Shown: positions 44,805 to 53,732 of the stretch, one piece after another
Numbering within the stretch: position 1 is the stretch's first letter
Layout: each line of letters starts with the position of its first letter
Assembly (NCBI RefSeq): GCF_003233655.1
Contig: NZ_CP029833.1
Coordinates: 62,001 to 126,000, forward strand
From: Azospirillum ramasamyi
Lineage (GTDB): Bacteria > Pseudomonadota > Alphaproteobacteria > Azospirillales > Azospirillaceae
Direction: 5' to 3'
DNA: 64,000 nt
Program-made: the position numbers and the translations under genes
The notes under the pieces: model-generated
Told to the model about the DNA's origin: nothing
Seen by the model: only the letters and a program-made list of their open reading frames with translations
Database searches by the model: none

Positions 44805-44840
44805 GATCGGGTGGCGGGATTGTTCGTTCACCACCCGATC
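44805..44840. repeat. Inverted repeat between fdh operon and aldehyde dehydrogenase
   Basis: GATCGGGTGG (44805-44814) and CCACCCGATC (44831-44840) are a perfect inverted repeat with 16 bases between. It lies 37 bp after the end of the formate dehydrogenase operon and 112 bp before the aldehyde dehydrogenase start on the same strand. No T-run follows, so it could be an mRNA-end hairpin or an operator. Confidence 0.5.
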
Positions 44841-44877
44841 CAGCCCCCCTTCGGGCTGCCACTTTCCGGCCGGCCGC

Positions 44878-45882
44878 TCACTCCGCCGGCTGCCGCCCCT
44901 CGACATAGCCCTTGCGCAGCTGCTCCTCGTACCAGCGGCGGTGATGCTCGATGGCCCAGGCCTCGTCGACCTCGCCGCTGCCCATGGCGTCGAAGGCGCC
45001 TTCCATGCCGATGGTGCCGATGTAGATGTGGCCGATCACCACCGCGATCAGAAGGGCCGCCAGCAGCCCGTGGACGACGTGCATGATCTGCATGCCGCCG
45101 ATGCCGGTGAAGGCGAAGGGCACCATCAGCAGATAGCCGGTGACCGCCAAACCGATCCCGCCCAGCACGATGCCCCAGAACACCCCCTTCTGCCCGGCGT
45201 TGAAGCGCCCGGCTTCCGGATGGTGGCCGCCGGCCTTGGAGAACAGGCCGCCGCCGGTCTTTATCCATTGCCAGTCGGACTTCTCGGGGATGTTGTCGCG
45301 CAGCCAGAGCGCCATGATCATCAGCAGCCCGACGACGAAGGGCACGCTGACGAAGTTGTGGATCGACTTGGAGTATTCCGCCAGCGGGGTGAAGGCCTGA
45401 TGGCCGATCAGCGGGATCAGCAGCGTCCGGCCGAAGGTGAGGATCACCCCGGTGAGCGCCATCGCCAGGAAGCTGACCGCCGTCGTCCAATGGGCGAACC
45501 GGTCCAGCCCGTTGAAGCGCAGGACCAGCCGTCCCGACTTGCCGCCATGGATGCGGATGGTGCCGCGGTAGAGGAAGAAGATCGTCAGCACCGCCGTTAT
45601 GCCGATGGCCAGCCCGCCGATGGCCAGCCGCAGCGTGTGGCTGCGCCACTCCCGCCATTCCCGCCCTTGCGGCTGGACCAGCACCGCCAGCTTCTGGTCC
45701 GGGATGCTGACGCGGCCGATCAGCTTGTCGTCCTGCGGGACGTAGAGCGGCACCTGCTCCTTGGTGGTGGGCGAATCGGGGCCGGGCGCCTGATAGAGCT
45801 GCGCTTGTGCGAAAGTCGGAGCGGCCAGACTCTGAACGGCCAGCAGGGCGATCAGCAGCAGCAGGGCGTGCAGGGGTCGCAT
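44878..45882 (-). CDS. Formate dehydrogenase gamma subunit, cytochrome b556
   Basis: Membrane cytochrome b that passes electrons from formate dehydrogenase to the quinone pool. The 334-residue product starts with a signal peptide (MRPLHALLLLIALLAVQSLA), then a periplasmic stretch to about 80, a first helix (HTLRLAIGGLAIGITAVL) and the four-helix cytochrome b core with haem-ligand His in NGLDRFAHWTTAVSFLAM, SKSIHNFVSV and MHVVHGLLAALL. It follows the beta subunit by 44 bp and is the last gene of the operon. Confidence 0.94.
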   Translation of the reverse strand: MRPLHALLLLIALLAVQSLAAPTFAQAQLYQAPGPDSPTTKEQVPLYVPQDDKLIGRVSIPDQKLAVLVQPQGREWREWRSHTLRLAIGGLAIGITAVLTIFFLYRGTIRIHGGKSGRLVLRFNGLDRFAHWTTAVSFLAMALTGVILTFGRTLLIPLIGHQAFTPLAEYSKSIHNFVSVPFVVGLLMIMALWLRDNIPEKSDWQWIKTGGGLFSKAGGHHPEAGRFNAGQKGVFWGIVLGGIGLAVTGYLLMVPFAFTGIGGMQIMHVVHGLLAALLIAVVIGHIYIGTIGMEGAFDAMGSGEVDEAWAIEHHRRWYEEQLRKGYVEGRQPAE

Positions 45883-45926
45883 GGGTTGGGTCTCCCGGTA
45901 TGGTCTCTCTTTTGGGAGGGCGCCGG

Positions 45927-46562
45927 TCACGCCCCTCCGGTGCCCGTCCCGCCGGGCGCGAAGGAGGAGCCGCGGTCGTTGCGCCTGTAGGCGGTGGACC
46001 AGCCCGGCGCGCCCGAGCCGTAGCCGCGGCGCAGCGAGCGTTCCTGGTAGATGTCGGCCAGCACCGCACCGTCGCCGCCCATCAGCGCGCGGGTGGAGCA
46101 CATCTCGGCACAGAGCGGCAGCTTGCCTTCCGCCAGCCGGTTGGCGCCGTATTTCTGGTATTCCTCGACGCTGTTGTCGGCTTCGGGACCGCCGGCGCAG
46201 AAGGTGCATTTGTCCATCTTGCCGCGGCTGCCGAAATCGGTGGTGCGCGGGAATTGCGGCGCGCCGAACGGGCAGGCGTAGAAGCAATAACCGCAGCCGA
46301 TGCACAGGTCCTTGCTGTGCAGCACCACCCCGTCGGCGGTCTGCAGGAAGCAGTCGACCGGGCACACCGCGGCGCAGGGCGGGTCGTCGCAATGCATACA
46401 GGCCATGGAGATCGACCGCTCGCCCGGCTTGCCGTCGTTCAGCGTGACCAGCCGGCGGCGGTTGATGCCCCAGGGAACCTCATGCTCGTTCTTGCAGGCG
46501 GTGACGCAGGCGTTGCACTCGATGCAGCGTTCGGCGTCGCACAGGAATTTCATCCGGGCCAT
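45927..46562 (-). CDS. Formate dehydrogenase beta subunit (4Fe-4S)
   Basis: Electron-transfer subunit with four Cys clusters. The 211-residue product has CIECNACVTACKNEHEVPWG (13-32), CMHCDDPPCAAVCPVDCF, CIGCGYCFYACPFGAPQFPR and a later CTFCAGG with CAEMCSTRAL. This is the Fdh3-type beta chain (shorter than FdnH, with no membrane helix). It lies 29 bp after the alpha gene. Confidence 0.96.
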   Translation of the reverse strand: MARMKFLCDAERCIECNACVTACKNEHEVPWGINRRRLVTLNDGKPGERSISMACMHCDDPPCAAVCPVDCFLQTADGVVLHSKDLCIGCGYCFYACPFGAPQFPRTTDFGSRGKMDKCTFCAGGPEADNSVEEYQKYGANRLAEGKLPLCAEMCSTRALMGGDGAVLADIYQERSLRRGYGSGAPGWSTAYRRNDRGSSFAPGGTGTGGA

Positions 46563-46591
46563 GTTCTACCTGCTTCCCTGTCGCGTTCCGC

Positions 46592-49498
46592 TCATGCCGG
46601 CTCGACCCGGCAGAGGGTGACCTTGGTTTCCTGCATGAAGGTGACGGGATCGTAGCCGTAGGTCGTCACCCCGTTGACCGGCTCGCCCAGCACGATGGGA
46701 TCGGTGTTGGGCGGGTAGTTGTCGCGCAAGCTGTCGCCCTGCCAGAAGCCGGAGAAGTGGAAGGGCATGAACACCGTGCCGCCGCCGACGCGGTCGGTCA
46801 CCAGCGCCCTCACCTTGGCCTTGCTGCCGTCCTCCGGCCCATAGACCCAGACCCAGGATCCGTCCCTGATGCCCAGCCGTTCGGCGTCCTTGGTGTTGAT
46901 CTCCGCGAACATCGACTGCTGCAGTTCGGCAAGCCACGGGTTGGATCGCGTCTCCTCGCCGCCGCCCTCGTATTCGACCAGACGGCCGGAGGTCAGAACC
47001 ATGGGGAAGCGCTGGCGCAGGTCGCTGTCGGCCACCTTGAACTGGAGCGAGCGGGCGAGCTGGACCAGGCGGAAATCGCGCCGGTCCTCGATGGCCGGAA
47101 AGGCCTTCACCAGTTCCGGCCGCGGGGAATAGATCGGCTCGCGGTGGATCGGCACCGGGTCGGGCAGGTTCCAGGCGACGGCGCGCGCCTTGGCGTTGCC
47201 GTGCGGCACGCAGCCATGCTTAAGCGCCACCCGGATGATGCCCATCGACAGGTCGGTCTGCCAGCTGACGCTGTCCACGTCGCCGCCGCCGATGGCCTGG
47301 ATGACGCGCATCTCCTCCGGGGTCAGATCCTTGTCCCAGCCCAGCTTCTTCAGCACGGCCATGGTGAATTCGGGATAGCCGTCCTCGATCTCCGACCCCT
47401 TGGAATAGGAGCCGTCGGCCAGCAGCGAGACGCCGTTGCGCTCCACCCCGAAGCGGGCGCGGAAGACGCCGCCGCCGTCCATCACATGCTTGGAGGTGTC
47501 GTAGAGCACCGCCGACCCCGGATGCCTGATCTCGGGATGGCCCCAGCTGGGCCAGGGCAGGCCGTAATAGTCGCCGGCGCAGGGGCCGGAGGCTGCCCGC
47601 ATGGTGATCTTGTCGAAATCGGCCTGATGCTTCATGTGCATCTTCAGCCGTTCCGGCGACTGGCCGGTGGCGCCGATGGACAGGCAGCTGCGGTTCATCT
47701 CGCGCAGGATGTCCTCCGGCACCGGGCGGGTTTCCTCCACCGTGATGTGCTTGAACATCTCGTCGGCGAAGCCCAGCTTGCGCGCCAGCAGATAGATGAT
47801 GGTGTAGTCGTCCTTCGATTCGAAGATCGGCTCCACCACCTTCTCGCCCCACTGCATCGAGCGGTTGGAGCAGGTGCGCGACCCGTCGGTCTCGAACTGG
47901 GTGCAGGCCGGCAGGATGTAGGTGCCGTTGCGCCGCTCCTTGATGGCGGCGAAGGTGGTCGGGTGCGGGTCGGCGATGACCAGCAGGCTCAGCTTCTCCA
48001 GCCCCTTCACCATCTCCGGCATGCGGGTGACGGTGTTGCCGCCATGGCCGAAGCACATCATGGCGCGCAAGGGGCTCGGCTGGTCGATCTCGCCCGGCTT
48101 GGCCAGCACCGCGTCGAACCAGCGGGTGGTCGGGATGCCCTTGGTCTCCATCAGATCCTTGGAGCCGAAGCGACCCTTCAGATAGTCGTATTCGACGTCC
48201 CAGGCGCGGGCGAAATGCTTCCATGCCCCTTCGGCCAGCCCGTAATAGGCCGGCAGCGTGCTGACATCGAGGCCGAAGTCGGTGGCGCCCTGCACGTTGC
48301 AGTGGCCGCGGTAGATGTTGGCGCCGCCGCCGGCCATGCCGATGTTGCCCAGCGCAAGCTGCAGGATCGACAGCGCGCGCACGTTGGCGGTGCCCACCGT
48401 GTGCTGGGTGACGCCCATGCACCAGATGACGGTGCTGGGCTTGCTCTTCGCCAGCACCTCCGCCACCCGGCGAAGCTGCGAGCCGGGAACGCCGGTGACG
48501 CGCTCCACCTCCTCGGGGGTCCACTTCTTCACCTCGGCGCGGATCTCGTCCATGCCGTAGACGCGCTGGCGGATATACTCCTTGTCCTCCCAGCCATTCT
48601 CGAAGATGTGCCACAGCAGGCCCCAGGCGATGGGAATGTCGGTGCCGGGACGGATGCGGACATATTCGGTGGCATGCGCGGCGGTGCGGGTGAAGCGCGG
48701 GTCGATGACGATGAAGGGCGCGCGGTTGTGCTCCTTGCCGCGCAGCATGTGCTGCATCGACACCGGGTGCGCCTCCGCCGGGTTGCCGCCGACGATCAGC
48801 AGCGCCTTGGAGTTCTGGATGTCGTTGTAGCTGTTGGTCATGGCGCCGTAGCCCCACGTGTTCGCCACGCCGGCGACCGTGGTGGAATGGCAGATGCGCG
48901 CCTGATGGTCGACGTTGTTGGTCCCCCAGAAGGCGGCCAGCTTACGGTACAGATAGGCGCCCTCGTTGGAGAACTTGGCCGAGCCGAGCCAGAAAACCGC
49001 GTCCGGCCCCGAGGCCTGCCGGATTTCCAGAAGCTGGTTGCCGATCTCCTCGATCGCCTGGTCCCAGTTGATGCGATGCCACACGCCGTCGACCAGCTTG
49101 AGCGGGTATTTGACGCGGCGGGTGCCCTTGGTCAGTTCGCGCACCGAGGCGCCCTTGGCGCAATGGGTGCCCTGGTTGATCGGGCTTTCCCAGCCCGGTT
49201 CCTGCCCCACCCAGACGCCGTTCTGCACCTCCGCGATCACGGTGCAGCCGACCGAGCAGTGGGTGCAGACGTTCTTGCGCGTCACCACCTCGATGTTCGG
49301 CAGGATCGGACCCGCCTCCGCCTTGCGGATCATGCCGCCCGGCAGCGCGCCGACGGCGGCGATGCCGCCCGCGGCTAGGCCGGAGCGGCGCAGGAAGCCG
49401 CGGCGGCTGACGCCCGACTCCAGGCTGTCGGACAGCGCCCCGAACAGACCGGACCGCTTGGCGCGCGACGCTTTCGCTGAGGACCGTTTGACCAGCAT
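46592..49498 (-). CDS. Formate dehydrogenase alpha subunit (molybdopterin)
   Basis: Catalytic Mo/W-bis-MGD subunit oxidising formate to CO2 in the periplasm. The 968-residue product carries a Tat signal (SRRGFLRRSG, 31-40), a [4Fe-4S] site (Cys78, 81, 85, 113 in VCTHCSVGC and GTHCAKGA) and the metal-ligand Cys203 in ARICHSTTVAG, a cysteine where E. coli FdnG has selenocysteine. The start is the ATG with GGAGGGTGTCC before it; the GTG two codons upstream is too close to that site. It is followed by beta and gamma genes. Confidence 0.97.
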   Translation of the reverse strand: MLVKRSSAKASRAKRSGLFGALSDSLESGVSRRGFLRRSGLAAGGIAAVGALPGGMIRKAEAGPILPNIEVVTRKNVCTHCSVGCTVIAEVQNGVWVGQEPGWESPINQGTHCAKGASVRELTKGTRRVKYPLKLVDGVWHRINWDQAIEEIGNQLLEIRQASGPDAVFWLGSAKFSNEGAYLYRKLAAFWGTNNVDHQARICHSTTVAGVANTWGYGAMTNSYNDIQNSKALLIVGGNPAEAHPVSMQHMLRGKEHNRAPFIVIDPRFTRTAAHATEYVRIRPGTDIPIAWGLLWHIFENGWEDKEYIRQRVYGMDEIRAEVKKWTPEEVERVTGVPGSQLRRVAEVLAKSKPSTVIWCMGVTQHTVGTANVRALSILQLALGNIGMAGGGANIYRGHCNVQGATDFGLDVSTLPAYYGLAEGAWKHFARAWDVEYDYLKGRFGSKDLMETKGIPTTRWFDAVLAKPGEIDQPSPLRAMMCFGHGGNTVTRMPEMVKGLEKLSLLVIADPHPTTFAAIKERRNGTYILPACTQFETDGSRTCSNRSMQWGEKVVEPIFESKDDYTIIYLLARKLGFADEMFKHITVEETRPVPEDILREMNRSCLSIGATGQSPERLKMHMKHQADFDKITMRAASGPCAGDYYGLPWPSWGHPEIRHPGSAVLYDTSKHVMDGGGVFRARFGVERNGVSLLADGSYSKGSEIEDGYPEFTMAVLKKLGWDKDLTPEEMRVIQAIGGGDVDSVSWQTDLSMGIIRVALKHGCVPHGNAKARAVAWNLPDPVPIHREPIYSPRPELVKAFPAIEDRRDFRLVQLARSLQFKVADSDLRQRFPMVLTSGRLVEYEGGGEETRSNPWLAELQQSMFAEINTKDAERLGIRDGSWVWVYGPEDGSKAKVRALVTDRVGGGTVFMPFHFSGFWQGDSLRDNYPPNTDPIVLGEPVNGVTTYGYDPVTFMQETKVTLCRVEPA

Positions 49499-49517
49499 GG
49501 ACACCCTCCGGACCGCT

Positions 49518-49724
49518 CTAGAGGCGGTTCAGCGCGTAGAAGCGCTTGACGTGTTCGGTTTCGCGGTAGCGGGCCTTCACCTGCTCCTGCGGCGATTCCA
49601 TGGCCTGCGCCGCCTCGCCGCCGGGCAGCACGGTGGCCGCGGCGGCGCCGGCCGCGCCCAATCCCAGCGTTTTCAGGATATCGCGGCGCTGCAGGGGATT
49701 GCGCGGGGGTTCTGGCGTCTTCAT
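49518..49724 (-). CDS. Small Tat-signal protein of formate dehydrogenase operons
   Basis: A 68-residue protein with a Tat-like signal (LQRRDILKTLGLGAAGAAAAT, about 11-31) followed by a short tail (EQVKARYRETEHVKRFYALNRL). It belongs to the small formate dehydrogenase region Tat protein group, found between torD-like and fdh alpha genes; its role is unknown, perhaps an accessory subunit or assembly factor. Its start overlaps the chaperone stop by 4 bp. Confidence 0.9.
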   Translation of the reverse strand: MKTPEPPRNPLQRRDILKTLGLGAAGAAAATVLPGGEAAQAMESPQEQVKARYRETEHVKRFYALNRL

Positions 49725-50329
49725 GCGTCGGCTCCCTCCAGCTGGTCGATTTGTCCGGTAAGCGCTTCGCCCTCGATCTCCAGGAACAGGCGGCCGATGG
49801 TGCCGACCGGGCGATAGAGGGCGGCGGCCTCCGCCCCCTCCAGATCCCGGAAGAAGCGCCCGGCCCAGGGCGTCAGGTGGCTGTCCAGCATGTGCCGCTG
49901 CACCGCCGGATCGGCTCCTTCGCGGATCAGCACCGCCATCACGTCGCAGAGCGCGGCGATGTGGTCCTCCGGCTCCGACACGTCGGGCGCGCGCTCCAGC
50001 CCCAACGCCTGCAGGTCGGCGCGCAGGGCGGACAGCGGCCGGTCTGTCAGGAAGCCGGTGCGGTAGTAGGAGGCGTAGGGCACCAGTTCGCCCTGGACGA
50101 CGCCGATGAACAGCGTGTTGAACTCGCGCTCCGCCTCCCGCGGACTGGCGGCGCGGGCGCGCGATGCGAGGTCGTCGAAGGCGCGGCCCATCGCCGTGCC
50201 ATCGCCCGTGAGGCCGCCGAGCAGTCCCAGAAGATCGGCGGACGGCGGCGCCGCCAGCGTCAGCGCCAGCAGACGGTAGACGTCGGCGCGCAGGCCGTCC
50301 GCGCCGCTTTCCGGATCATGAACCGTCAT
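49721..50329 (-). CDS. TorD/DmsD-family chaperone
   Basis: Cytoplasmic Tat proof-reading chaperone for the molybdoenzyme alpha subunit. The 202-residue, all-helical protein has LRADVYRLLALTLAAPPSAD near the start, the FNTLFIGVVQGELVPYASYY motif (about 70-92) and the conserved EPEDHIAALCDVMAVLI with GRFFRDLE. Start ATG giving MTVHDPES with GGGAGTG before it. First gene of the formate dehydrogenase operon. Confidence 0.93.
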   Translation of the reverse strand: MTVHDPESGADGLRADVYRLLALTLAAPPSADLLGLLGGLTGDGTAMGRAFDDLASRARAASPREAEREFNTLFIGVVQGELVPYASYYRTGFLTDRPLSALRADLQALGLERAPDVSEPEDHIAALCDVMAVLIREGADPAVQRHMLDSHLTPWAGRFFRDLEGAEAAALYRPVGTIGRLFLEIEGEALTGQIDQLEGADA

Positions 50330-50500
50330 CACACTCCCGCAAGCCGTTCCCGACAAAACCCAAAGGCCATGTTTGGTCTCATCTGGGATAACCGCCGACA
50401 GGGACAAAGGTTGCCTCCATCCGGTCGAGGCAACCCGGCCGGAATAATCCTTTCCCCTGTCGGCCCGGGTACCCGCGGTCATCATCGATGACCGCCGGCA

Positions 50501-50677
50501 TCACTTCTGCGGAAGGCCGGAGAAGTTGCGCTGCCCGATGGATGCCTCTTCTCCCACCCGCACGCTGGCGGCGGCGAAGGTCTCGTCGGCGTATCGGGCG
50601 AACATGGTCGGCAGGAGCGCCCATGCCCCGGTGGCCAGGACCACGATGGCGCAGAGCGCGGCGAGGAAGGCTTTCAT
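50501..50677 (-). CDS. Small membrane-anchored protein, function unknown
   Basis: A 58-residue protein with an N-terminal hydrophobic segment (MKAFLAALCAIVVLATGAWA) followed by a short soluble tail (YADETFAAASVRVGEEASIG). GGAGA lies eight bases before the ATG. No family is recognised. It is divergent from nadA, so its promoter shares the same 170-bp region as the nad operators. Confidence 0.6.
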   Translation of the reverse strand: MKAFLAALCAIVVLATGAWALLPTMFARYADETFAAASVRVGEEASIGQRNFSGLPQK

Positions 50678-50784
50678 CGGCGAATCTCCGGACAGCACGC
50701 GAACTTGCCAGACCCGATACAGGTCCGACCCACGGCGGCGATAACACCGGCGAAGACGGAATGTTGCCCGATCCTCTTTTCCGC

Positions 50785-50830
50785 TTGATATGCTCTGAAA
50801 GAGCAAATATGGTTTTGCTCATAACGAGCA
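50785..50830 (+). promoter_or_regulatory. nad promoter with two operator sites
   Basis: A sigma-70-like promoter TTGATA (50785-50790), 17 bases, TATGGT (50808-50813). The spacer holds one perfect dyad, TGCTC-TGAAA-GAGCA (50791-50805), and a second, TGCTC-ATAAC-GAGCA (50816-50830), lies over the expected start site; centres are 25 bp apart. This is a textbook repression layout. A NadQ-type NAD repressor, known for alphaproteobacterial nadABC, is the candidate, but the regulator's site is inferred, not confirmed. Confidence 0.75.
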
Positions 50831-50847
50831 TACAGCGGAGCAGCCAG

Positions 50848-51858
50848 ATGCCCGAGGCCGCCGAACTCGCCTACACCCCCGCCGTCGCCGCGGCGACCGC
50901 GCCGATCTACGACCGCATGAAGCGGGTGGTGCCGGCCATCGAATGGCCCTTCCACGCGCCGCTGGTCCACGCCATCAACGAGCTGAAGCGGGAACGCAAC
51001 GCTGTCATCCTGGCGCACAACTACCAGACGCCGGAGATCTTCCACGGCGTGGCCGACATCGTCGGCGACAGCCTGGCGCTGGCCGCCAAGGCGACCCAGA
51101 CCGATGCCGACGTGATCGTGCTGGCCGGCGTGCATTTCATGGCGGAGACGGCGAAGCTGCTGAACCCGGCCAAGACGGTGCTGATCCCCAGCCGCAACGC
51201 CGGCTGCTCGCTGGCCGACAGCATCACCGCCGCCGACGTCCGCCTCCTGCGCGAGGCGCATCCCGGCGTGCCGGTGGTCGCCTACGTCAACACCTCGGCC
51301 GAGGTGAAGGCGGAGGTCGACATCTGCTGCACCTCGGGCAACGCGGTGGAGGTGGTGGAATCGCTGGGCGTCGACCGGGTGATCTTCCTGCCCGACGAGT
51401 ATCTGGCGAAATACGTCGCGACCCAGACCAAGGTCGAGATCATCGCCTGGAAGGGCCATTGCGAAGTGCATGGGCGCTTCACCGGGGCGGAGATCGACGA
51501 GTTCCGCCGGCGGTTCGACCGGCTGACCGTGATCGCCCACCCCGAATGCCCGCCCGACGTGCTGCAGGCCGCCGATTTCGTCGGCTCCACCGCCCGCATG
51601 ATCGACTTCGTCGGCTCGGAGAAGCCGCCGCGGGTGCTGATGGTCACCGAATGCTCGATGAGCGACAACGTCGCCGCCGCCTCGCCGGAGACGGAGTTCG
51701 TGCGGCCCTGCAACCTCTGCCCGCACATGAAGACGGTGACGCTGTCGGGCATCCTGGAGTCGCTGCGGACCCTGGAACCGAGGGTGGAAATCCCCGAAGC
51801 CCTCGCCGCCCGCGCCCGCCGCTCGGTGGAGCGCATGCTGGCGGTGAAGCCGAAGTAG
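50848..51858 (+). CDS. nadA: Quinolinate synthase A
   Basis: [4Fe-4S] enzyme that condenses iminoaspartate with dihydroxyacetone phosphate to quinolinate in NAD synthesis. The 336-residue product has AVILAHNYQTPEIFHGVADI, GVHFMAETAKLLNP, the Cys ligand regions RNAGCSLADS, HPECPPDV and CNLCPHMKTV. Start ATG giving MPEAAELA with GGAG eight bases upstream; an earlier TTG/ATG frame runs through the operator and is unlikely. First gene of nadABC. Confidence 0.97.
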   Translation: MPEAAELAYTPAVAAATAPIYDRMKRVVPAIEWPFHAPLVHAINELKRERNAVILAHNYQTPEIFHGVADIVGDSLALAAKATQTDADVIVLAGVHFMAETAKLLNPAKTVLIPSRNAGCSLADSITAADVRLLREAHPGVPVVAYVNTSAEVKAEVDICCTSGNAVEVVESLGVDRVIFLPDEYLAKYVATQTKVEIIAWKGHCEVHGRFTGAEIDEFRRRFDRLTVIAHPECPPDVLQAADFVGSTARMIDFVGSEKPPRVLMVTECSMSDNVAAASPETEFVRPCNLCPHMKTVTLSGILESLRTLEPRVEIPEALAARARRSVERMLAVKPK

Positions 51859-52070
51859 GCGCCCTTAAATCCTCCTCCCCCCCGGGGAGAGGGACGGGGT
51901 GAGGGGGACGCATTCGCCGAACGTCTTCGGCTACGCCAGCCCCCGTCATCCTAACCTTCCCCCCCCCGCTTCCGGCGGGCCAAGCTCCGCCCGTCGCGTC
52001 AACGCAGCCAATGTTCGTGCGTGATCTGGGGGGAGACGGAAGCTGTTCGCGTTGCGTCGAGGAGTCCCCC

Positions 52071-53732
52071 ATGACCTTCAGCACGCCTTACGATGTCCGT
52101 GACGCCGAGGTGATCGTCGTCGGCTCCGGTCTTGCCGGGATGACCGCGGCGCTGCAGCTGGCGCCCCGCGCCGTCACGCTCATCACCAAGACCGCCGGCC
52201 TGCCCGGCGGCTCCAGCCTCTATGCCCAGGGCGGCATCGCCGCCGCGGTCGGCCCCGGCGACCGGCCGGAGGATCATGCCGCCGACACCGTCGCCGCCGG
52301 GGCCGGGCTGGTCGATGCGGCGATGGCGGCCCTGCTGACCCGCGACGGCGCCGCCCTGGTCCGCCGCCTGCTGGAGGACGGCCTGCCCTTCGACCGCGCG
52401 CCCGACGGCTCGCCGCTGCTGGGCCGCGAGGCCGCCCATGGCGCGGCGCGCATCGTCCATGCCGGGGGCGACGCCACCGGCCGCACGCTGGTCACGGCCA
52501 TGGCCGAGCGCCTGCGCGCCACGCCGTCCGTTCGGGTGGAGACGGATGCCTTCGCCGTCGATCTCGCCATCCGCAACGGCCGGGTCTGCGGCCTGCTGGC
52601 CTGCCACGGGCAAGGCTGGGTGCTGCACCGCGCCCCCCGCGTGATCCTGGCGACCGGCGGCATCGGCGGCGCCTTCGCCCGCACCACCAACCCGGCGGAG
52701 GCCACCGGCGACGGGCTGGCCATCGCCGCACGGGCCGGCGCCCGGCTGGCCGATCTGGAGTTCGTGCAGTTCCACCCCACCGCGCTCGCCGTCGATGCCG
52801 ACCCGGTGCCGCTGCTGACCGAGGCGCTGCGCGGCGCGGGCGCCCTCCTGCTCGACCGGGATGGCCGCCGCTTCATGCCCGACGAGCATCCGCTGGCGGA
52901 ACTGGCGCCGCGCGACGTGGTCGCCCGCGCCATCGGCCGGCGCGTCGCGGCGGGGGAGCCGGTGTTCCTCGACCTGCGCCCGGCGCTGGCCGCCAAGCCG
53001 GACGGCTTCCCCACCGTGCTGGCGCTCTGCGCCGACCATGGGCTGGATCCGTTCGCCGGGCCGATGCCGGTGGCGCCCGCCGCCCATTACCATATGGGCG
53101 GAGTGGTCACCGACGCCGACGGGCGGACCAGCCTGGAGGGGCTGTGGGCCTGCGGCGAAGTCGCCTGCACCGGCGTCCACGGCGCCAACCGGCTGGCCAG
53201 CAATTCGCTGCTGGAGGCGCTGGTCTTCGGCGCCCGCGTCGCCCGCGACGTGGCCGAACGCCCCCTGGCTCCGCTGCCGCCCTTCGCCCTGCCCCGCCCG
53301 CCGGCGGTCGCCGCCGACGTCGGCCCTGCCCTGCTCGACGCCATCGGGGGAGAGGCGCGGACGGCGCTCTATGAAGGGGCCGGGCTGGTCCGCGACGGCC
53401 TGGGGCTGCTTGCCGCCCGGCGCAAGCTCGACCGGCTGGCGGCGGCGCTGGACACGCTGCGCTGCGAGGACGGCGACGCCCATGCCTCTCCCGCCATCGT
53501 CCGCCAGTGGGGCGAGGCGCGCAACCGGCTGCTGGTCGGCCGGCTGGTCGTCCATGCCGCGCTGGCGCGGAAGGAGAGCCGCGGCGCCCATTGCCGCAGC
53601 GACCATCCCCTGGCGAATCCCGACCATGACATCGGTCACGACATTGGCGCTGGCCGCCGCACCCTGACCCTCAGCGATCTGGCCGGCGCCGCCGGCCCCC
53701 TGCCCGGAGACGCCGCATGCTGCATCCTCTGA
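52071..53732 (+). CDS. nadB: L-aspartate oxidase
   Basis: FAD enzyme that oxidises L-aspartate to iminoaspartate for quinolinate synthase. The 553-residue product has the FAD start VIVVGSGLAGMTAALQLA (about 14-31), GGSSLYAQGGIAAAV, HAGGDATGRTLVTAM, the FVQFHPTAL motif and HYHMGGVVTDADGRTS with GVHGANRLASNSLLEALVFG. Start ATG after GAGGAG. A 212-bp gap separates it from nadA, including a C-rich run with a short hairpin at 51871-51893; nadC overlaps its end by 16 bp. Confidence 0.97.
   Translation: MTFSTPYDVRDAEVIVVGSGLAGMTAALQLAPRAVTLITKTAGLPGGSSLYAQGGIAAAVGPGDRPEDHAADTVAAGAGLVDAAMAALLTRDGAALVRRLLEDGLPFDRAPDGSPLLGREAAHGAARIVHAGGDATGRTLVTAMAERLRATPSVRVETDAFAVDLAIRNGRVCGLLACHGQGWVLHRAPRVILATGGIGGAFARTTNPAEATGDGLAIAARAGARLADLEFVQFHPTALAVDADPVPLLTEALRGAGALLLDRDGRRFMPDEHPLAELAPRDVVARAIGRRVAAGEPVFLDLRPALAAKPDGFPTVLALCADHGLDPFAGPMPVAPAAHYHMGGVVTDADGRTSLEGLWACGEVACTGVHGANRLASNSLLEALVFGARVARDVAERPLAPLPPFALPRPPAVAADVGPALLDAIGGEARTALYEGAGLVRDGLGLLAARRKLDRLAAALDTLRCEDGDAHASPAIVRQWGEARNRLLVGRLVVHAALARKESRGAHCRSDHPLANPDHDIGHDIGAGRRTLTLSDLAGAAGPLPGDAACCIL

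Noticed and set aside
46757..49378. Long plus-strand open frame opposite the formate dehydrogenase alpha gene
   Set aside because: Antisense to a full-length molybdoenzyme with all cofactor motifs; its translation shows no known domain.
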